DNA from: DASXYG01 sp036502625
GTDB lineage: Bacteria; Actinomycetota; Actinomycetes; Streptosporangiales; Streptosporangiaceae
DNA: 45,725 nt
Direction: 5' to 3'
Assembly (NCBI GenBank): GCA_036502625.1
Contig: DASXYG010000088.1
Location: 1 to 45,725, forward strand
This document shows, piece after piece, positions 10,165 through 19,084 of the stretch. The position numbers were made by a program, and so were the translations under genes. Numbering within the stretch: the first letter of the stretch is position 1; every line of letters begins with the position of its first letter. The notes under the pieces are model-generated. The model saw only the letters and a list, made by a program, of their open reading frames with translations, was not told the DNA's origin and did not search any database.

Positions 10165-11520
10165 TTGACTGAGCAGGCCAGTGTCGGGCCGGCGTCCGCC
10201 CTGACGCAGGAGCGCCGGGTTCTCACCGAGATCCCGGGGCCCAATTCCAGGAAGCTGCTGGCGCGGCGCGAGGCCGCCGTCGCGCGGGGCGTGTCGTCCA
10301 CGCTCCCGGTCTTCGTCACCCGCGCGGGCGGCGGCGTGATCGAGGACGCGGACGGCAACCAGCTCATCGACTTCGGCTCCGGCATCGCCGTGACCAGCGT
10401 CGGCAACGCGGCGCCGCGTGTCGTGGAGAACGTGCGCGAGCAGGTCGCCCGGTTCACCCACACGTGTTTCATGGTGGCGCCGTACGAGGAGTACGTCGAC
10501 GTCTGCGAGGAGCTCGCCGCGCGGACGCCGGGCGACCACGAGAAGCGGTCGGCGCTGTTCAACTCCGGCGCCGAGGCCGTGGAGAACGCCATCAAGATCG
10601 CCCGGCACCACACCGGGCGGCAGGCGGTCGTGGTGTTCGACCACGCCTACCACGGGCGCACGAACCTCACCATGGCGCTGACCGCGAAGAACATGCCGTA
10701 CAAGGACGGCTTCGGGCCGTTCGCCGGCGAGGTCTACCGGGTGCCGATGGCCTACCCGTACCGCTGGCCGAGCGGCGCGGACGACTGCGCGGCCGAGGCC
10801 GCCGCGCAGGCCATCGCGCAGATCCACACGCAGGTCGGCGAGCAGAACGTCGCGGCCGTGCTGATCGAGCCGATCCAGGGCGAGGGCGGCTTCATCGTGC
10901 CGCCCGACGGCTTCCTGCCGCGCATCGCCGAGTTCTGCCGCGCGAACGGCATCGTGTTCGTCGCGGACGAGATCCAGACGGGCTTCTGCCGCACCGGCGA
11001 CTGGTTCGCCGTCGACCACGAGGGCGTCGTGCCCGACCTGATCACCACCGCCAAGGGCATCGCCGGCGGGCTGCCGCTGGCCGCGGTGACCGGCCGCGCG
11101 GAGATCATGGACGCCGTGCACGCCGGCGGCCTCGGCGGCACGTACGGCGGCAACCCGGTGTCCTGCGCCGCCGCGAAGGCCGCGATCCGCACCATGGACG
11201 AGGACGACCTCGCCGGCCGCGCCCGGCACATCGGCGACGTCATGCTGCCCCGGCTGCGCGCGCTCGCTGAGCGGAACCCGGCCATCGGCGACGTGCGCGG
11301 GCGCGGCGCGATGATCGCCGTCGAGATCGTCAAGCCGGGCAGCACCGAGCCCGACCCCGCGGAGACCGCGCGCGTCGCCAAGGCCTGCCACAACGCCGGT
11401 CTCGTCACGCTCACCTGCGGCACGTACGGGAACGTGCTGCGGTTCCTGCCGCCGCTGGTGATCCCGGACGCCCTGCTCGACGAGGGCCTGACGATCCTGG
11501 AGGGCGCGTTCGGCGCCTGA
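10165..11520 (+). CDS. gabT: 4-aminobutyrate (GABA) aminotransferase
   Basis: PLP-dependent class III aminotransferase that moves the amino group of GABA to 2-oxoglutarate, giving succinate semialdehyde and glutamate. The 451-residue protein has the GabT N-terminal signature PGPNSRKLLARREAAVARG, the cofactor-binding NSGAEAVENAIKIAR, VFDHAYHGRT, the Asp motif VADEIQTGFCRTG, and TTAKGIAGGLPL with the Schiff-base lysine. The start is a TTG at 10165, chosen because AGGGGG lies 6 nt upstream; an overlapping GTG is out of frame. It is monocistronic, ending in a strong hairpin at 11541-11580. In the degradation scheme of this window it takes GABA made by the 27274-28710 dehydrogenase. Confidence 0.95.
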   Translation: MTEQASVGPASALTQERRVLTEIPGPNSRKLLARREAAVARGVSSTLPVFVTRAGGGVIEDADGNQLIDFGSGIAVTSVGNAAPRVVENVREQVARFTHTCFMVAPYEEYVDVCEELAARTPGDHEKRSALFNSGAEAVENAIKIARHHTGRQAVVVFDHAYHGRTNLTMALTAKNMPYKDGFGPFAGEVYRVPMAYPYRWPSGADDCAAEAAAQAIAQIHTQVGEQNVAAVLIEPIQGEGGFIVPPDGFLPRIAEFCRANGIVFVADEIQTGFCRTGDWFAVDHEGVVPDLITTAKGIAGGLPLAAVTGRAEIMDAVHAGGLGGTYGGNPVSCAAAKAAIRTMDEDDLAGRARHIGDVMLPRLRALAERNPAIGDVRGRGAMIAVEIVKPGSTEPDPAETARVAKACHNAGLVTLTCGTYGNVLRFLPPLVIPDALLDEGLTILEGAFGA

Positions 11521-11540
11521 CCTCCGCATCTCCCGCACAC

Positions 11541-11580
11541 GAACCGGCCGCCGCCCCCAATTGGGGACGGCGGCCGGTTC
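11541..11580 (+). terminator. Hairpin terminator after gabT
   Basis: An 18-bp inverted repeat (GAACCGGCCGCCG... paired with ...CGGCGGCCGGTTC) with AATT loop and one mismatch begins 21 nt after the gabT stop. No T-tract follows, as is common for hairpin terminators in high-GC actinobacteria. Confidence 0.75.
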
Positions 11581-11765
11581 GCATTCCGGTTCGGCCGTTT
11601 GACCGAATCGGCGCCAGCGCGCCCCTTTACCGCAAATCGCCGCCCGCCGTCGCGCCAATTTGCGCTGAGTTTGCTCAGGGGTCTCGGCATCGACCGTACT
11701 GGCAGGTATAACGAAGGTGACCGTACGTGCTCGTCACCTGGCGGGCGGTCAAGATCGGGGGAGGC

Positions 11766-12083
11766 ATGAACGGAGCGGGCTCGTCCAGCGGAATCGTCTT
11801 CGATCCCACCGGGCTGACCTCCGCGCAGCGCGCCGGGGCCGCCTGCGTCGCGTGCCGGAAGTCATGGCCGCGCCCCGAACAGGCGATGGGCGCGCTCCCC
11901 GACGGCACCACCGTCTACGCGTGCGACGAGTGCGCGCCCGGCCTGCTCAGGGCCATCAGCGAGGCGCGTACGGCGCCCGCGGCGGCCGAGGCCGGCGACG
12001 CCAAGGGCCCCCGCGACTCCGCCGTGCGCCACCCGATTCGGGCGCTGCGCCGCAACCGCGGCCGGTGGCCGAGCCGCCGCTGA
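11766..12083 (+). CDS. Small CxxC/CxxC protein of unknown function
   Basis: 105-residue protein from ATG at 11766, chosen because GGGGGAG lies directly upstream; an ORF extension to 11727 has no such site. Cys27-x2-Cys30 and Cys53-x2-Cys56, separated by 22 residues, form a likely zinc ribbon. The last 45 residues are basic and probably disordered (RALRRNRGRWPSRR end). I do not recognise the family; nucleic-acid or protein binding would be typical of such a fold but is not shown. It stands alone between the gabT terminator and the convergent lipoprotein gene. It could be a non-functional ORF, but the ribosome-binding site and regular cysteine spacing argue that it is real. Confidence 0.6.
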   Translation: MNGAGSSSGIVFDPTGLTSAQRAGAACVACRKSWPRPEQAMGALPDGTTVYACDECAPGLLRAISEARTAPAAAEAGDAKGPRDSAVRHPIRALRRNRGRWPSRR

Positions 12084-12102
12084 GGCCCGCGCGCCCGGGA
12101 GG

Positions 12103-13308
12103 TCACCCCCCGGCGATCTGCCGCCACCGCTGTTGCCACGCCGCGTAACCGACGCAGTCCTTGCGGCCCGCGTCGCCCCCGCAGCCGGTCGTCGGCAGCC
12201 GGGCGAAGGAGACCCGGCCCATGTTGTCGGGGTCGTTGGCGCGGTAGGCGGCGCAGAACCCGCGGCCGAGGTGGTCGCAGGCGTCGGGGTTCGCGGGCGC
12301 CTCGCCGGTCCACTCGGCGACCTGGGACTGGACGTCGGGCGTGATCGACCAGCTCAGCCATTGGTACATGCAGTTCGGGTCGCGGCCGCCCGCGCCGACC
12401 AGCCAGGAGTCCAGCGAGCCGGTCGTGCCCTGCGAGGCGAGGTCGACGCCGGAGACGGGCCGCCCGGCGCGGCTGAGGACGTCGAGCTGGTTGGCCTGGC
12501 CCTGGCCGAGCACGGCCGAGCCCGCGCCGGTCGTGGAGAACGCCTCGATGGCGTCCGGCGACTGCCGCCAGTAGCGGCCGACGTACGGACGCTGGGCGCG
12601 CAGCACGCCGACGGCCGCGTCGAACTGGGGTTTCGTCAGTTCGTACGGATCGGTGATCTTGAGGCTGGGGCGGCTGCTCTTGAGGTAGAGCGCGGCCAGG
12701 CCGATGGACAGCGGCGAGTCGTCCATCATCAGGCGCCCCTTGTAGCGCTTCGCCTGGGACGGGGAGAACAGCGCCGACCAGCCGCGCGGCGCGGGGTGCA
12801 CCTTCTTGGAGTTGTAGAGCAGCGTGTCGGTCGACCAGGTGTAGGGCACGCCGTAGCGCCGGCCACCGACGCGGGTGCCGGGCAGGTCGCGCAGCTCCTT
12901 CGCGAGGTCGCCGTAGCGCTTGACCAGCTTGGTGTTGACGGGGGCGACGCGGTGGGCGGCGATCAGGTCGCCGGCGATATCCGGCGGGGCGGCGATGCCG
13001 TCGTAGGAGTTCGTGGGCTTCGACGCGAGGGTGCGCAGCAGCTCAGGGGTGTCGGCATAGCGCACGGTGACCTTGCAGCCGGTGCGTTCGCTGAACGGCG
13101 TCACCCAGTCGACGCGGGGGTCGCTGTCGCCGCTTTCCACGCTGCCTTCGAGCGCGAGCAGCTTCAGCTCGCCCTCGCCCGGCCCGACCGACGTGACCGG
13201 GCGGACCGGCGCGGACGCCGCCTCGCCGCCGCCGCTGCACCCGCCGAGCGCCAGCGCCGCCGCGGCGGCCACCGCGAGCAGCGGCGCGTAGGCCCACCGT
13301 TTCCTCAC
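12103..13308 (-). CDS. Extracellular substrate-binding lipoprotein of an ABC transporter (PotD-like), no permease adjacent
   Basis: 401-residue solute-binding protein starting at GTG 13308, preceded by GGGAG 7 nt upstream. Residues 1-24 are a lipoprotein signal peptide with lipobox LGGC (Cys24 lipidated). The body resembles PotD/PotF polyamine binding proteins (RYGVPYTWSTDTLLYNSKKV; SLDSWLVGAGG; YQWLSWSITPD). The C-terminal third holds several extra cysteines (NPDAC, GFCAAY, TTGCGG, RKDCVG), suggesting disulfides. No permease or ATPase gene lies beside it, so it may serve a distant transporter or share the PotABC system at 23-27 kb. The ligand is a polyamine or related cation by family resemblance only. 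Confidence 0.8.
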   Translation of the reverse strand: MRKRWAYAPLLAVAAAAALALGGCSGGGEAASAPVRPVTSVGPGEGELKLLALEGSVESGDSDPRVDWVTPFSERTGCKVTVRYADTPELLRTLASKPTNSYDGIAAPPDIAGDLIAAHRVAPVNTKLVKRYGDLAKELRDLPGTRVGGRRYGVPYTWSTDTLLYNSKKVHPAPRGWSALFSPSQAKRYKGRLMMDDSPLSIGLAALYLKSSRPSLKITDPYELTKPQFDAAVGVLRAQRPYVGRYWRQSPDAIEAFSTTGAGSAVLGQGQANQLDVLSRAGRPVSGVDLASQGTTGSLDSWLVGAGGRDPNCMYQWLSWSITPDVQSQVAEWTGEAPANPDACDHLGRGFCAAYRANDPDNMGRVSFARLPTTGCGGDAGRKDCVGYAAWQQRWRQIAGG

Positions 13309-13396
13309 CGTACGACTCCCCCAGTCCTCGTCACCGGCCGAGCCTAGCGGCATACCGCCCGGCCCGCCCGGTGACCCGAGGCGCCTGTGGAAAACG

Positions 13397-14889
<1,493 letters not shown>

Positions 14890-14893
<4 letters not shown>

Positions 14894-16185
14894 GTGTTTC
14901 CTTCGCTAACTGCTTCGAGTGCGTCGATCAGCAGGCCGAGGCCCTCCTTGGCGTCGGCGTCGCTGATGGCCAGCGGCGGCGCCATGCGCAGGGCGTTGTT
15001 GGAGACGCCGCCCTTGCCGATGAGCAGGCCGCGCGCCTTCGCCGCCTCCAGCGCGGCGGTGGCCAGCTTCGGGCTCGGCTCGCCGGTGGCCGGGTCGACC
15101 AGCTCGACGGCGAACATCAGGCCCTTGCCGCGGACGTCGCCGAGCGCCGGGATGCGCGCGGCGGCCTCGCGCAGGCCGTCGATGATCATCGTGCCGTTGC
15201 GCGCCGCGTTGGTCTGGAGGTCGTGGTCGAGGACGTAGTCGAGCGTGGCGTTGGCGGCCGCGGTGGAGACCGGGTTGCCGCCGAACGTGGAGACGCCCGC
15301 GGCGTGCAGGCCGTCGAGGAGGTCGCCGCGCGCGACGACGCCGCCGATCGCGAAGCCGTTGCCGAGGCCCTTGGCGAACGTCATGGCGTCCGGGGTGACG
15401 CCGTGGTTGGCGATGCCCCAGAAGCTCTGCCCCGTACGGCCCCAGCCGGTCTGTACCTCATCGGAGATGAACAGGATGCCCTGTTCGTCGAGGACCTCCT
15501 TGTACGCGGCGAACAGGCCGTCGGGCGGCATGGTGAAGCCGCCGACGCCCTGGATGGGCTCCGCGATGAGGCACGCGACGTCGGCGGACGTGGCGGTGGC
15601 CAGGACGTACCTGAGGTCGGCCGCGCAGGTGTCGATGTACGCCTGCTCGGACATGCCGCGGAACTGCGGGAGGTGCTGGTCGGTGCCGTGCAGGTAGTGC
15701 ACGTTCAGCGGGGACAGCGAGGAGTTCTTCCAGCCGCGGTTGCCGGTGATCGACACGGTGCCGAAGGACCGGCCGTGGTAGCTGCCGCGCATGGCGAGCA
15801 CCTGGTCGGACTTGCGGGCGTACGTGGCCAGCAGCAGCGCCGTCTCGTTCGCCTCGGTGCCGGAGTTGGTGAAGAACACCTTCGCGTTCTCGATGCCGGA
15901 CAGCCGGGCGATCTTCTCGGCGAGCTCGACCTGGGCGCGGATGAGGTACAGCGTCGAGGTGTGCACGACGCCCGTCGCGAGCTGGCGTTCCACGGCCTCG
16001 CGGACCTCGGCGATGTCGTAGCCGAGCATGTTCGTGAGGATGCCGCCGAAGAAGTCCAGGTACGTACGGCCGTCCGCGTCGGTGACGCGGCTGCCCCGTC
16101 CGCCGGTGATCTCGATCGGCTGGTCGTAGTAAAGGGCCATCCAGTTCGGGAGGACGGCACGGTGGCGTGCGAGAAGATCCGACAT
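14890..16185 (-). CDS. Class III aminotransferase, probable beta-alanine/3-aminoisobutyrate transaminase
   Basis: 431-residue PLP enzyme of the AGXT2-like group: TNMLGYDIAEV, FFTNSGTEANETALLLA, RGSYHGRSFG, ISDEVQTGWGRTG (PLP Asp) and MTFAKGLGNGFAIGG (PLP Lys). The gene overlaps mmsA by 4 nt, which ties it to production of malonate or methylmalonate semialdehyde. Start ATG at 16185; no clear Shine-Dalgarno site is visible. Upstream, phhB ends 87 nt away on the same strand, and a possible -10-like TAAGAAT lies in that gap, so it may have its own promoter. The substrate call is inferred from mmsA coupling; alanine-glyoxylate transamination is an alternative. Confidence 0.85.
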
Positions 16186-16272
16186 GCGTCAAGTGTCGAA
16201 CGCGGGGCGTGCTGATCGCCACCGTCAGGCTGTTCGATCCGACCCCCCGGATTCTTACACCCTGTCGGCGGC

Positions 16273-16554
16273 CTACGGCACCAGCTCGTTGACGCGCGCG
16301 GCGAGCGCGAAGTCCTTCTCGGTCAGCCCGCCCTCGGAGTGCGTGGACAGCGTCAGGTCGACGGTGTTGTAGCGGATCAGGATGTCCGGGTGGTGCTGCG
16401 CGGCCTCGGCGACCTCGGCGACCGTGTTGACGAACGCGACGGCGGCCCGGAAGTCGCCGAGCCGTACGGAGCGTTCGATCGCGTCGCCGTGCCGTTCCCA
16501 TCCCGGGACCTGCTCCAGGTTCTTCGCGACCTCTGTGTCGTCAAGCAGCGCCAT
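16273..16554 (-). CDS. 4a-hydroxytetrahydrobiopterin (pterin-4a-carbinolamine) dehydratase
   Basis: 93-residue protein of the PCD/PhhB family. It dehydrates 4a-hydroxytetrahydropterin formed by aromatic amino-acid hydroxylases. The active-site motif HHPDI (in AEAAQHHPDILIRY) and the downstream LSTHSEGGLTEKDF are conserved. Start ATG at 16554 follows GGAGG with 5-nt spacing; the longer open frame upstream is not supported. No phenylalanine hydroxylase lies in the window, so its role is unclear; the family also has pterin-independent members. It is divergent from the second PucR regulator and upstream of the aminotransferase-mmsA pair on the same strand. Confidence 0.9.
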   Translation of the reverse strand: MALLDDTEVAKNLEQVPGWERHGDAIERSVRLGDFRAAVAFVNTVAEVAEAAQHHPDILIRYNTVDLTLSTHSEGGLTEKDFALAARVNELVP

Positions 16555-16652
16555 CGCCGCCTCCCAGGCGTCGGTATCACGGGTTCCGCGTCCAACCCTA
16601 CCGGCGGGCATGTTGTCAGACACGTACCGTCGATCCCTTACAGAGTGCTGCC

Positions 16653-16668
16653 ATATCCTGTGCGGGTG
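16653..16668 (+). promoter_or_regulatory. Possible leaderless promoter of second PucR gene
   Basis: TATCCT at 16654-16659 fits an actinobacterial -10 and lies 6 nt before GTG 16666, the spacing expected if transcription starts at the first base of the gene. There is no Shine-Dalgarno sequence. An alternative GTG at 16660 is in frame. Confidence 0.35.
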
Positions 16669-18273
16669 CTGCTGACCCTCGCCGACGTCCTCCGCCTCGA
16701 CGCCCTCCGCCGGGGCAAGCCCCAGATCGTCGCGGGCGCCGACCGGCTCGACGGCCGGGTCCGCTGGGTGCACGTCATCGAGATCCTGGAACCCGCCCAC
16801 CTGCTGCGCGGCGGCGAGCTCGTGCTGCTGACCGGCATCGCGCTGCCGGACGCACCGGAGCGCCTCAGGCAGTACGTCTCGGAGCTGGCCTCCGTCGGGG
16901 TCGCCGGGCTGGCCATCGAGCTCGGCCACCGCTACGACCGCGACCTGCCGCCCGCGCTGGTCCAGGCGGCCGAGGAGCACGGCCTGCCGCTGATCACGCT
17001 GGCCCGCGAGACGCCGTTCATCGAGATCACCGAGGCGGTGCACGCCCAGATCATCGACGCCCAGCTCGCCGAGCTGCGCGCGTCGCAGCAGCTCCACGAG
17101 GTGTTCACCGGGCTCTCGGTCGAGGGCGCGGCGCCGGACGAGGTCGTCGCGCAGGTGTCCCGGCTGGCCGGGCGGCCGGCGATCCTGGAGAACCTCGCCC
17201 ATCAGGTGCTGGCCTGCGAGCCTGCGGGCCAGGACCCCGGGGTGCTGCTGGCGAGCTGGGAGACCAGGTCGCGCGCCGTACGGCCCCGCGACCGTACGGG
17301 CTACGACCCGTCCGCGGGCTGGCTGGTCACCACGGTGGGCGCGCGCGGGGAGGACTGGGGGCGGCTGATCCTCGCCTGCCCGGAGTCGCCCACGCCGCGC
17401 GAGGTCGTGCTGGTCGAGCGCGCCGCCACCACGCTGGCGCTCGGGCGGCTGATCGAGCGCCACGCCGAGAGCCTGGAGCGGCAGACGCACCGCACGATCA
17501 TCGCGGGCATCCTGGCCCACTCCTACGCCGACCCGTCCGAGGCGGCGGCGCGCGCCCGCGCGGTCGGGGTGCCGCTGTCCGGGCGGCGGCTGGTCGCGGC
17601 GGTGCTGCGGCTGCGCGAGGAGGGCTCGGGGCTGGCCGCGCAGGCGCGGCTGAGCGAGCTGGCCGAGACCGCCGCGGCGGCGTGCCGCGACGTCCGGCTG
17701 TCCGCGCTGGTCGGCGCGTTGGACGACGCGGGCACCGGCGTGCTGCTCGCGCTGCCGATGCGCACCGACCCGGACCGCGCGCTGCGTGCGCTGTCGGAGC
17801 AGCTACGGCCGCGGCTCGGCGAGGAGTTCGTCATGGGCGTCGGGTCGAGCGTCGAGACGATCCGCGACGTACGCCGGTCGTTCTCCGAGGCCGAGCAGGT
17901 CGCCGACGTCGCGGTGCGGCAGCCGGACGGCCGGCCCTACTACCGCCTGCCCGACCTGCGGCTGCGCGGCCTGCTGCACCTCATGCGCGACGACGCGCGG
18001 CTGCAGACGTTCGTGGAGCGCGAGCTGGGGCGGCTGCTCGCGTACGACGCGCAGCACGGCACGGCGCTCGTCGGCGTGCTCGGGACGTACCTGGAATGCG
18101 GGCGGAACAAGGCGCTGGCCGCGAGCCGTGCGCACCTCTCGCGCCCGGCGTTCTACGAACGGCTCCGCAAGATCAGCCGGGTGCTGGACGCCGATCTCGA
18201 CGACACCGACTCCTGCGCGTCGCTGCACGTCGCGCTGCTCGCGCTGGAATCGGTGCGCGGCCGCAACCGCTAG
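16666..18273 (+). CDS. PucR-family transcriptional regulator (second copy)
   Basis: 535-residue regulator beginning at GTG 16666 (LLTLADVLRLDAL...); an in-frame GTG at 16660 would add two residues, and the longer open frame to 16339 runs antisense over phhB and is rejected. The N-terminal PucR domain has LLRGGELVLLTGIAL, VAGLAIELGHRYD and LPLITLARETPFIEITEAVH. A GGDEF-like middle follows. The C-terminus holds the HTH segment ALAASRAHLSRPAFYERL near residue 490. It differs from the canonical arrangement at the HTH (ECGRNKALAASRAHLSRP). It is divergent from phhB and so from the aminotransferase-mmsA pair, which are its most likely targets. It overlaps the convergent 62-residue ORF by 4 nt. Confidence 0.87.
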   Translation: MLLTLADVLRLDALRRGKPQIVAGADRLDGRVRWVHVIEILEPAHLLRGGELVLLTGIALPDAPERLRQYVSELASVGVAGLAIELGHRYDRDLPPALVQAAEEHGLPLITLARETPFIEITEAVHAQIIDAQLAELRASQQLHEVFTGLSVEGAAPDEVVAQVSRLAGRPAILENLAHQVLACEPAGQDPGVLLASWETRSRAVRPRDRTGYDPSAGWLVTTVGARGEDWGRLILACPESPTPREVVLVERAATTLALGRLIERHAESLERQTHRTIIAGILAHSYADPSEAAARARAVGVPLSGRRLVAAVLRLREEGSGLAAQARLSELAETAAAACRDVRLSALVGALDDAGTGVLLALPMRTDPDRALRALSEQLRPRLGEEFVMGVGSSVETIRDVRRSFSEAEQVADVAVRQPDGRPYYRLPDLRLRGLLHLMRDDARLQTFVERELGRLLAYDAQHGTALVGVLGTYLECGRNKALAASRAHLSRPAFYERLRKISRVLDADLDDTDSCASLHVALLALESVRGRNR

Positions 18274-18458
18274 CCGGAGACGAACCCCGCGAGCACCAGG
18301 CCCGCCACCGCCACGAGCACGATCGCCAGCAGGATCCACGGCAGCCGCCCGCCCCCGAACCGCTCCCCGAAGTCCTTCGCGCTCCGCTGCTCGGCGATGA
18401 AGGACTTCGCGCTCTCCTCGCTCCGCGTACGGACCCAATGGCCGTTGGGACCCAGCAT
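18270..18458 (-). CDS. Small single-pass membrane protein
   Basis: 62-residue protein with a polar N-terminal half (KSFIAEQRSAKDFGERFGGG) and one C-terminal transmembrane helix (about residues 39-60, PWILLAIVLVAVAGLVLAGF). AAGGAG sits 8 nt before the ATG, which supports expression. Its last four bases overlap the end of the convergent PucR gene. I do not recognise a family; tail-anchored topology with the N-terminus in the cytosol is likely. Confidence 0.6.
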   Translation of the reverse strand: MLGPNGHWVRTRSEESAKSFIAEQRSAKDFGERFGGGRLPWILLAIVLVAVAGLVLAGFVSG

Positions 18459-18553
18459 CTACGTGCTCCTTCCCCGAGGTACGTCTCGAACGTAGGCGTG
18501 CCCCGACCGAAACCCGGTTGCACATGACACGTTCGGCGTGCCGGAATGACGGC

Positions 18554-19060
18554 ATGACGCGAACCGACACCCGTTCCGGCGCCGACGAGCGCGCCACGCT
18601 GACCGGCTTCCTGGACCACCAGCGCGCCAAGGTGCACGAGAAATGCGCCGGGCTCACCGACGAGGGCGCGGCGTACGCACCGCTGGAGACCTCACCGCTG
18701 ATGACGATCGGCGCGCTGGTCAACCACCTGCGCTGGGTGGAGTACGACTGGTTCGAGCACGTCCTGCTCGAACGCCCGGACACCGGGCCGTGGACCGACG
18801 AGGAGCCGGACCGCGAGTTCACGGTCGGCACCGAGACGCCGATCGCGGAGGTGCTCGCCGGATACGCGGAGCAGTGCGCGCGGTCCAATGAGATCGTCGC
18901 CGCCCGCGACCTGGACACCCTTTCGGCGCTGCCGCGGCGGGAGAACGAGGAGCCGTTCACGATCCGCTGGATCGTCGCGCACATGATCGAGGAGACCGCG
19001 CGCCACCTCGGCCACATGGACATCCTGCGCGAGAAGTGGGACGGCGCGACGGGCCACTGA
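18554..19060 (+). CDS. DinB-like (DUF664) four-helix protein
   Basis: 168-residue protein resembling the actinobacterial DinB/DUF664 group of four-helix-bundle metalloproteins, several of which are thiol-dependent S-transferases. Visible features are TLTGFLDHQR at the N-terminus, NHLRWVEYDWFEHVL (His of the metal site) and RWIVAHMIEETARHLGHMDILRE with the two C-terminal histidines. In-frame starts also occur at 18518 (TTG) and 18524 (ATG); the third, ATG 18554, gives the family's normal length. No strong ribosome-binding site is seen. The substrate is unknown. It is convergent with copA, 24 bp away. Confidence 0.8.
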   Translation: MTRTDTRSGADERATLTGFLDHQRAKVHEKCAGLTDEGAAYAPLETSPLMTIGALVNHLRWVEYDWFEHVLLERPDTGPWTDEEPDREFTVGTETPIAEVLAGYAEQCARSNEIVAARDLDTLSALPRRENEEPFTIRWIVAHMIEETARHLGHMDILREKWDGATGH

Positions 19061-19084
19061 CCCGCCGCGCCGTCCGTCGTACGG

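Noticed and set aside
10022..10613. Longer N-terminus for the PucR regulator (start near 10613)
   Set aside because: It would cover the operator and the gabT start antisense; homology begins at MAPTL (10022).
13330..13375. Inverted repeat GTCACCGG/CCGGTGAC between mmsA and the lipoprotein gene as terminator
   Set aside because: The arms are only 8 bp with a 30-nt loop; too weak to call.
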